From Chitinophaga parva (lineage in GTDB: Bacteria > Bacteroidota > Bacteroidia > Chitinophagales > Chitinophagaceae): DNA of 64,000 bases. Where the stretch lies: positions 1,984,001 through 2,048,000 of the forward strand of contig NZ_QCYK01000002.1 of assembly GCF_003071345.1 (NCBI RefSeq), read 5' to 3'. The position numbers and the translations under genes were made by a program. Each line of letters starts with the position of its first letter. Position 1 is the first letter of the stretch. This document shows, piece after piece, positions 58,630-64,000 of this stretch. The notes under the pieces were generated by a model. The model saw nothing but the letters and a program-made list of their open reading frames with translations, was not told the origin of the DNA and made no database searches.

Positions 58630-59664
58630 ATGAATTTAATCGTTTCGTGTTTACTTGTTTTTTTACCCTGGCATCAGGCGAACGGCGTGGCCGCAACGGC
58701 CAGTGGGCAACACCTGGAGTACAGGGTAGCCGCACCGCCATCCCTGGTGGCAGTGTCAAACGCACCCCTGCTGGAACATGCTGCTGTGGCGGGCTTGCCA
58801 GCTTTGCTGGTATTGGGCCTGGGCCAATGGGGCGTCATCCTTGCATTGCTTTTTTTGTTGGCGCTGGGCGTGCTGCGCTGGGACCTCTATCGCAGGCGAC
58901 GTAAGGATAAAGCCCTGCTTGAGCAGATGCATGTTGAATATGAAGCCATGCAACACACCGTGGTAAAGCTGGAGCAACTGGAAAGCGTGCTGCAACAACG
59001 GTTGCGTGTACAGGAACGGCTCATCACCGCTATACTTCACGATGTAAAGAGCCCGTTATATTATCTCCTTATCTCCGCCCGCGCCCTGAGCCAACGGGTT
59101 ATCAACGCTGCCGATGGGCTGCAGGCCGATGCCGCAGCCTTCTACGATGCTACTTATCGCATGTATCACCTGCTGGACAACCTGCTGCAATACGTGAAAC
59201 TGCATGCGCAACATAAGCACCAGGTAAAGGAACGCATCCAGCTCCATGCCCTGGTGGCCGAGAAGATAGCCCTCTTTTCCAACATGGCCGCGGCAAAACA
59301 CATCCGCATAGAAAATGCTGTAACAGAAGACATGGAGCTTTATTGCGACCGTGCCATGCTGGCTATCATCTTACACAACCTGCTGGATAATGCGATCAAG
59401 TTCACCGAGACCGGCACCGTGCGCGTGCAGGCCACCGCGGAAGATGGCGCCATTAAACTGGAAATAACCGACAGCGGTGTAGGCATGCACGCAGGTTGGA
59501 TGGCCTGGGTGAACCAGCCGCCGGACGCCTCCCGGCCGGATCTTCCGGCGGAAAACGGGCTGGGGCTTTTCATTGTAAAGGAGCTATTGGCAGAGATCAA
59601 CGGGCGCCTGAAAATGTGGAGTAGTAATACAGGGACGGTGGCGCAGGTGACGCTGGGGGTGTGA
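58630..59664 (+). CDS. Membrane sensor histidine kinase
   Basis: The N-terminus has one signal-like segment (MNLIVSCLLVFLPWHQANG) and one membrane helix (VILALLFLLALGVLRWDLY, about residues 70-90), leaving a short periplasmic part of some 45 residues. A coiled coil leads to a HisKA-like box with His in LITAILHDVKSPLYYLLISA, then a HATPase domain (ILHNLLDNAIKFTETG, EITDSGVGMHAG, ENGLGLFIVKELLAEI). The ATG at 58630 is preferred; the frame is open upstream to a TTG at 58519. It converges with a LuxR-type response regulator gene 13 bases away, its likely partner. Confidence 0.88.
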   Translation: MNLIVSCLLVFLPWHQANGVAATASGQHLEYRVAAPPSLVAVSNAPLLEHAAVAGLPALLVLGLGQWGVILALLFLLALGVLRWDLYRRRRKDKALLEQMHVEYEAMQHTVVKLEQLESVLQQRLRVQERLITAILHDVKSPLYYLLISARALSQRVINAADGLQADAAAFYDATYRMYHLLDNLLQYVKLHAQHKHQVKERIQLHALVAEKIALFSNMAAAKHIRIENAVTEDMELYCDRAMLAIILHNLLDNAIKFTETGTVRVQATAEDGAIKLEITDSGVGMHAGWMAWVNQPPDASRPDLPAENGLGLFIVKELLAEINGRLKMWSSNTGTVAQVTLGV

Positions 59665-59677
59665 GCATGATGCACAC

Positions 59678-60313
59678 TCAATTACTGCTGCTATACATCC
59701 GCACAGTGTCTGCCAGCTCAATGATATTATTCACTTCCAGTTTTGCAAAAATGCGCGTCTTGTAAGTGCTCACCGTAGAAAGTTGCAGGTGCAGTGTCTT
59801 GGAAATATCTGCCACGCTGCTGCCTTTAATGAGCAACTGCATGACTTCCGTTTCCCGGTTAGAAAGGGCCAGCAGGGGATTGCCGGTGGGACGGGCTTTT
59901 ACGCTGCCGTTCAGTAGTTGTTGCCGTATGTTGGAGCTCAGGTATTTTTCGTTATTGAGGATCTGGTGCAGGGCAGTTTTGATCTCGTGTTCAGAAGAAT
60001 GTTTTACCAGGTAACCATCTGCCCCGGCCTGCAGGTAGCGCAGCGCGTAGAGCTCTTCATCGTATGCAGAAAAGATAAGTATTTTGATCTTGGGCTGGCG
60101 CAGGCGCAGTACGTCTATCATCTGCAGGTTATCGCCGCCGGGAATATTGATGTCGAGGATGATCAGGTCATAATGCCGTTTGGCCATCTCCTTGAGGGCC
60201 AGGTCAAAATTGTCCACATCACGGATATAGACTTTGGGCAGCATATCGCGGATAAGGATCGTGATGCCGAGCCTTACAATTGTGTGGTCATCAGCAATTA
60301 AGATGTTAGTCAT
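59678..60313 (-). CDS. LuxR/NarL family response regulator
   Basis: This 211-residue regulator has a receiver domain (ILIADDHTIVRLGITIL, phosphoacceptor Asp in LIILDINIPGGDN around residue 54, Lys in DGYLVKHSSE) and a C-terminal LuxR helix-turn-helix (LSNRETEVMQLLIKGSSVAD, then LQLSTVSTYKTRIFAKL). It should bind DNA as a dimer when phosphorylated by the convergent kinase. Palindromes of a common form, TGTAG-N8-CTACA, lie upstream of both its own gene and the kinase gene, which suggests autoregulation. Confidence 0.94.
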   Translation of the reverse strand: MTNILIADDHTIVRLGITILIRDMLPKVYIRDVDNFDLALKEMAKRHYDLIILDINIPGGDNLQMIDVLRLRQPKIKILIFSAYDEELYALRYLQAGADGYLVKHSSEHEIKTALHQILNNEKYLSSNIRQQLLNGSVKARPTGNPLLALSNRETEVMQLLIKGSSVADISKTLHLQLSTVSTYKTRIFAKLEVNNIIELADTVRMYSSSN

Positions 60314-60429
60314 AGGAATTTTTCAGTCTAATAATGATACTGGGTCACGTCAGGGCTCACAGGCGCATGCTGATAAATGCGGCTTTTTCAGGGACACGGT
60401 TCTGCTTATGATCAAGAACGCAATTTACG

Positions 60430-60484
60430 TTGTAATGTTTTACAATACATAGAAATATTGAATTTGTAGTATTGCTACTACAAA
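60430..60484. promoter_or_regulatory. Palindromes upstream of the LuxR-type regulator gene (site 3)
   Basis: TTTGTAG-TATTGCTA-CTACAAA (60463-60484) is a perfect 7-bp inverted repeat with an 8-base spacer, matching sites at 57677 and 58043. A second palindrome TTGTAA-TGTT-TTACAA is at 60430-60445. Both lie 117-171 bases before the regulator start codon. Confidence 0.5.
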
Positions 60485-60527
60485 CCTCATTTAGCGGTGG
60501 TTCTATACGGAACTGAAAGATAATCAA

Positions 60528-60731
60528 TCAATAGTAATCCTTACCTTTTTTTTGATGATCGGGATAGCAGGGATGAAGGTCTTCTTCAGAGACCACCTCT
60601 GTGGCCTCAAATGCGCCGGCAGAGCCGTCGGCGATGATGTCTTCCTCGTTGGGCACGGTGGAATAAGGCGGCTGCTCCGGCGGTGTGGCCGGCTTTGGAT
60701 CGGATGTCAGGTAAATGTGTTCAAATAACAT
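60528..60731 (-). CDS. Small acidic proline-rich hypothetical protein
   Basis: This 67-residue protein (MLFEHIYLTSDPKPATPPEQ at the start) is rich in Pro, Glu and Asp and lacks a signal or membrane segment, so it is probably cytoplasmic and partly disordered. The end is basic (DHQKKGKDYY). No family is recognised. It stands alone between the LuxR-type regulator and galT genes, on the minus strand. Its clean ATG and codon use like that of its neighbours support a real gene, but evidence is limited. Confidence 0.55.
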   Translation of the reverse strand: MLFEHIYLTSDPKPATPPEQPPYSTVPNEEDIIADGSAGAFEATEVVSEEDLHPCYPDHQKKGKDYY

Positions 60732-60997
60732 ACTTCACTGGTTTCAAGGATGATGCCGGAAGGGTAAGTTAGCGTATAAGATACGATAATTTTATGGAAT
60801 AATAAATACGTTCCCGGGTGGTGGCGGTCCAACCTGCTTAATGTTATCCATCCCGGAGGGCGATAGCCTTTCAAAATTTTTTATGGGTAAAAAATACGCT
60901 TATTAAAAAAATATTGTTCTTTTGTGCCGGCAACGGGCCGGCATTGGCCCGGGGGGCCGCTGGCAATAAACCTTATCCAATTCTCAACGATTCCACT

Positions 60998-62038
60998 ATG
61001 GCAGCCGATTTACTGCAAAACGTACACACCCGTTTCAACCTGCTCACCGGTGAGTGGGTCCTCGTATCGCCCCACCGCAACAAGCGCCCCTGGCAGGGCA
61101 AGGTGGAAGCTGCTGCCGGCCTGCAGCGCCCGGCTTACGTGGCAGATTGCTACCTGTGCCCGGGCAACCATCGCGCAGAAGGCGTGGCCAATCCCGCTTA
61201 CACGGAGCCATACGCCTTTACCAACGATTTTGCCGCCCTGCTGCCGGATACGCCGGCGGGCGAGGTCAATGAAGGAGATCTGCTCATTGCCCATAGCCAG
61301 AAAGGCCAGTGCCGTGTGATCTGCTTTTCTCCCCGGCACGATCTCACCCTGCCCCAGATGGAACTGGGCGAGATCGAAAAAGTGGTGACGCTCTGGAAAA
61401 ATGAATTTGAGGCCCTTGCTGCACAGCCCTTCATAAAATACATCCAGATCTTTGAGAACAAGGGGGAGATCATGGGTTGCAGCAATCCGCATCCTCACGG
61501 CCAGATCTGGGCCCAGAGCGAGATCCCCACGGAACTGGTCAAGGAACTGCACCAGCAAAAAGCCTGGTTTGCCAAACATGGCCGCAGCCTGCTGGCGGAT
61601 TACCTGGACCTGGAGCTGAAAAAACAGGAACGCATCGTGTGCGAGAACGAACATTTTGTGGCCCTGGTGCCTTTCTGGGCGGTATGGCCTTACGAAACCA
61701 TGATCATCAGCCGCCGCCAGGTGGCAGACATCCGGGAGTTTACCGTGGACGAGCAAAAAGGGCTGGCCAGCATCCTGAAAAGGCTGACCACCCGGTACGA
61801 TAACCTGTTCCAGACCTCTTTCCCATACTCCGCCGGCATGCACCAGGCGCCTGTAAATGACGGTGCGCACCCCGAATGGCACTGGCATATGCACTTTTAC
61901 CCGCCGCTGCTGCGCTCTGCCACGGTGAAGAAGTTCATGGTAGGGTATGAAATGCTGGCCAGCCCCCAGCGGGATATTACGCCGGAAATGGCCGCCAACC
62001 AGCTCCGCGGGCTGAGCGAAGTACATTTTGCATCTTAA
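60998..62038 (+). CDS. galT: UDP-glucose-hexose-1-phosphate uridylyltransferase
   Basis: This enzyme of the Leloir pathway exchanges UMP between UDP-glucose and galactose-1-phosphate in the cytoplasm. It has the zinc-binding Cys pair in [12 protein letters not shown], the segment [20 protein letters not shown] with the uridylylated histidine of the HPH motif (around residue 165), and the C-terminal [13 protein letters not shown] with further metal and active-site histidines. At 346 residues it has the normal length. The ATG at 60998 was chosen; the open frame runs upstream to 60914 in leader sequence. Galactose released by the GH35 and GH97 enzymes of this window could feed this step. A strong terminator follows. 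Confidence 0.96.
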   Translation: MAADLLQNVHTRFNLLTGEWVLVSPHRNKRPWQGKVEAAAGLQRPAYVADCYLCPGNHRAEGVANPAYTEPYAFTNDFAALLPDTPAGEVNEGDLLIAHSQKGQCRVICFSPRHDLTLPQMELGEIEKVVTLWKNEFEALAAQPFIKYIQIFENKGEIMGCSNPHPHGQIWAQSEIPTELVKELHQQKAWFAKHGRSLLADYLDLELKKQERIVCENEHFVALVPFWAVWPYETMIISRRQVADIREFTVDEQKGLASILKRLTTRYDNLFQTSFPYSAGMHQAPVNDGAHPEWHWHMHFYPPLLRSATVKKFMVGYEMLASPQRDITPEMAANQLRGLSEVHFAS

Positions 62039-62352
62039 GGGCTGAAATAGCCTGGAAAATGTCATCCGGACAATTATCTGCCTGACAAAAGGGCATACGA
62101 TCATATTCCAATATCCCAATAGATAAGCGCTATAGGGGTATTGGAATTTTTTTTTAGCATTTTGTTTATACAGGACGCCGTGCAGGCTGAAAGCGCCTGT
62201 TGTTAAGGCTTTACTGTTGAAAATTGTTTTTGGGGAATTCTTTTAAATATTGGCTTTTTTATATTTATTCCCTTTAGGGTTTTCGTTTTACATGATAAAT
62301 CACTTTCTTTGATGTTGGATTTTACAAAAGGACAAATAATAAAACATCAGAC
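62039..62352. other. Intergenic region between galT and transaldolase
   Basis: These 314 bases hold the galT terminator at 62105-62155 and an AT-rich stretch that must contain the promoter of the transaldolase/transketolase genes. TTTCTTTG, a one-mismatch -7 box, lies about 45 bases before the transaldolase start. I see no gene. Confidence 0.65.
62105..62155 (+). terminator. Intrinsic terminator of galT
   Basis: ATTCCAATATCCC (62105-62117) pairs with GGGGTATTGGAAT (62135-62147) over 13 bp with one wobble, followed by nine T. The U-tract occurs only on the plus strand. Confidence 0.9.
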
Positions 62353-63006
62353 ATGAAATTCTTTATTGACACCGCCAACCTGGCGCACATTAAGGAAGCC
62401 CAGGACCTGGGTATTCTCGACGGGGTGACCACCAATCCTTCCCTGATGGCTAAAGAAGGCATCAAAGGAACGGATAACATCCTGCAACATTACAAAACCA
62501 TCTGCGAGATCGTGCCCAATGGTGACATCAGCGCGGAAGTACTGTCCACCGACTTTGCATCCATGGTAGAAGAGGGCAAGAAGCTCGCTTCCCTGCATAA
62601 AAATATCGTGGTGAAGATACCGATGATCAAAGACGGTATCAAAGCTATCAAATGGTTTACCGACAACGGTATCAAGACCAACTGTACACTGGTATTCTCT
62701 GCCGGCCAGGCTATCCTGGCTGCAAAGGCAGGTGCTACTTACGTATCTCCCTTCATTGGCCGTATTGACGACAGTGGTTGGGACGGTACCCAGCTGATTG
62801 GCCAGATTGCCAGCATTTACGCTACCCAGGGCTTTGAAACAGAGATCCTGGCTGCTTCTATCCGCAACGCCAACCACATTATCCAGTGTGCTGAACTGGG
62901 CGCTGACGTTTGTACCTGCCCGCTGGACGCAATCCTGGCCCTGCTGAAGCACCCGCTTACAGACATTGGCCTGGCTAAGTTCCTGGAAGACGCCAAGAAA
63001 ATGTAG
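62353..63006 (+). CDS. Transaldolase, fructose-6-phosphate aldolase-like (short type)
   Basis: This 217-residue TIM-barrel enzyme belongs to the short transaldolase group (TalC/Fsa, MipB). It begins MKFFIDTANLAHIKEAQDLG, has GVTTNPSLMAKEG, and the Schiff-base Lys in NIVVKIPMIKDG (around residue 87). Later come CTLVFSAGQAILAAKAGATY and SPFIGRIDDSGWDG. It transfers a dihydroxyacetone unit between sugar phosphates in the nonoxidative pentose phosphate pathway. The transketolase gene that follows 121 bases later supports transaldolase rather than aldolase function. Confidence 0.94.
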   Translation: MKFFIDTANLAHIKEAQDLGILDGVTTNPSLMAKEGIKGTDNILQHYKTICEIVPNGDISAEVLSTDFASMVEEGKKLASLHKNIVVKIPMIKDGIKAIKWFTDNGIKTNCTLVFSAGQAILAAKAGATYVSPFIGRIDDSGWDGTQLIGQIASIYATQGFETEILAASIRNANHIIQCAELGADVCTCPLDAILALLKHPLTDIGLAKFLEDAKKM

Positions 63007-63127
63007 TATACCATTCACCCCGCGGCGCTTTCGCCCCGATAGCGCCGCCGGGCGTGACTGACACCACATCCTGATACCACATCCGTATTTTCCGGCAGGT
63101 CCTGCCCGGGATAAAATTTCTAGTTAC

Positions 63128-63967
63128 ATGAATGTTCAACAGTTAAGCAATATTGCTGCACAAGTGCGCCGCGACATTGTACGCATGGTGCACGCCTCCC
63201 AGTCCGGCCACCCCGGCGGTTCCCTGGGTTGCGCGGATTTCTTCGTAGCCCTTTACTTCCAGATCATGAAGCGCAATCCTGGCTTCTCTATGGACGGTAT
63301 TGGCGAAGACCTCTTCTTCCTCTCCAACGGCCACATTTCCCCCGTGTTTTACTCCACGCTGGCCCGCGCCGGTTACTTCCCGGTAGAAGAACTGGGAACT
63401 TTCCGTAAGCTGAACAGCCGCCTGCAGGGCCACCCCACCACCCACGAGCACCTGCCCGGCATCCGCATGGCATCCGGCTCCCTGGGCCAGGGCCTGTCTG
63501 TAGCCATTGGCGCAGCCCTCTCTAAAAAACTGAACAAGGATCATAACCTGGTATTCTCACTGCATGGCGATGGCGAACTGCAGGAAGGCCAGATCTGGGA
63601 AGCCGCCATGTTTGCTCCCCACAACAAGGTAGACAACCTCATTGCCACCGTTGACTACAACGGCCAGCAGATCGATGGCCCTACTGAAAAAGTATTGTCG
63701 CTCGGCAACCTGCACGCCAAATGGGAAGCATTTGGCTGGGATGTAATGGAGATGAACGGCAACGATATGGAATCCGTGGTGAAAGGCCTGGAAGAAGCCA
63801 AATCCCGCACAGGTAAAGGCAAGCCGGTGGTAATCCTGATGCACACCAACATGGGCCAGGGCGTAGACTACATGATGGGTACGCACAAATGGCACGGCGC
63901 TGCACCCAACGATGAGCAGCTGGCCGCCGCACTGGCACAGCTGACCTCTACGGAAAAGGATTATTAA
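63128..63967 (+). CDS. Transketolase, N-terminal subunit
   Basis: This 279-residue protein is the thiamine-diphosphate-binding half of a two-gene transketolase. It has HASQSGHPGGSLGCADFFVA, then ASGSLGQGLSVAIGAAL and the ThDP/Mg motif SLHGDGELQEGQIWEAAMFA followed by ATVDYNGQQIDGP. Full-length transketolases have about 650 residues; here the pyrimidine-binding and C-terminal parts must come from a second gene, which seems to begin 24 bases downstream. The pair with transaldolase supplies pentose and erythrose phosphates. Confidence 0.94.
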   Translation: MNVQQLSNIAAQVRRDIVRMVHASQSGHPGGSLGCADFFVALYFQIMKRNPGFSMDGIGEDLFFLSNGHISPVFYSTLARAGYFPVEELGTFRKLNSRLQGHPTTHEHLPGIRMASGSLGQGLSVAIGAALSKKLNKDHNLVFSLHGDGELQEGQIWEAAMFAPHNKVDNLIATVDYNGQQIDGPTEKVLSLGNLHAKWEAFGWDVMEMNGNDMESVVKGLEEAKSRTGKGKPVVILMHTNMGQGVDYMMGTHKWHGAAPNDEQLAAALAQLTSTEKDY

Positions 63968-63990
63968 TACCACCACTCAACACATCAACA

Positions 63991-64000
63991 ATGAAAAAAT
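63991..64000 (+). CDS. Start of the next gene, probably transketolase C-terminal subunit
   Basis: ATGAAAAAAT at the right edge is a start codon 24 bases after the N-terminal transketolase gene. In split transketolases the C-terminal subunit gene follows directly, so this is the likely identity. Only three codons are visible, so it rests on context. Confidence 0.5.

Overview
The window comes from a Bacteroidota chromosome, most likely a Chitinophaga-like member of the Chitinophagaceae. The evidence is two SusC/SusD pairs, many lipoprotein and secreted glycosidase genes, an HYC_CC_PP protein, a spondin-domain lipoprotein, DUF1349/DUF2490/DUF3472-type proteins, MacB-type permeases without a local ATPase, and promoters of the Bacteroidota type (-7 box TAnnTTTG). 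No rRNA, tRNA, CRISPR array, phage or insertion sequence was recognised. Both ends cut through genes.

Layout. 0-11 kb: the end of a GH35 beta-galactosidase, a large esterase-like protein whose catalytic serine is replaced by alanine, a metal-linked pair (HYC_CC_PP protein plus a TonB receptor with a heavy-metal-binding domain), an AraC regulator, a spondin lipoprotein and a GH5-CBM6 glycanase. 11-16 kb: SusC/SusD pair 1 behind two LacI-type operators. 16-24 kb: Na+/H+ antiporter, SDR plus Crp-like regulator, glycerophosphodiesterase, small secreted proteins, FtsX/MacB permease. 24-29 kb: complete GH35 enzyme, divergent qorB/qorR-like redox pair, DUF3472 lipoprotein. 29-38 kb: an operon of SusC/SusD pair 2, sulfatase, a 40-residue membrane peptide and a sterol-desaturase-family hydroxylase. 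38-48 kb: DUF2490 protein, GlxA-type regulator, PfkB sugar kinase and a cluster of signalling genes. 48-53 kb: alpha/beta hydrolase, Tat-exported TIM-barrel isomerase, GH97 glycosidase. 53-56 kb: an L-fucose-type operon (permease, mutarotase, lactonase, dehydrogenase). 56-64 kb: phosphoglycerate mutase, a convergent two-component pair, galT, transaldolase and split transketolase.

Most of the window therefore serves capture and breakdown of plant or algal polysaccharides (beta- and alpha-galactosides, fucose, sulfated material), and feeds sugars into the Leloir, glycolytic and pentose phosphate routes at the right-hand end.

The most striking observation is upstream of the sulfatase-linked SusC/SusD operon. 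A 29-codon open frame, too short for usual gene callers, ends in GGCCCCMGC-stop. It has a good Bacteroidota promoter in front of it. It is followed by a structured leader with a terminator-like hairpin just before the susC start codon. This looks like a polycysteine leader peptide that senses cysteine supply and tunes a sulfate-ester scavenging operon. I know of polycysteine leader ORFs only from mycobacteria. Other regulatory structure includes LacI-like boxes in front of four carbohydrate loci, TGTAG-N8-CTACA palindromes on both sides of a two-component pair, two GTACARC heptamer inverted-repeat elements, and a possible small RNA.
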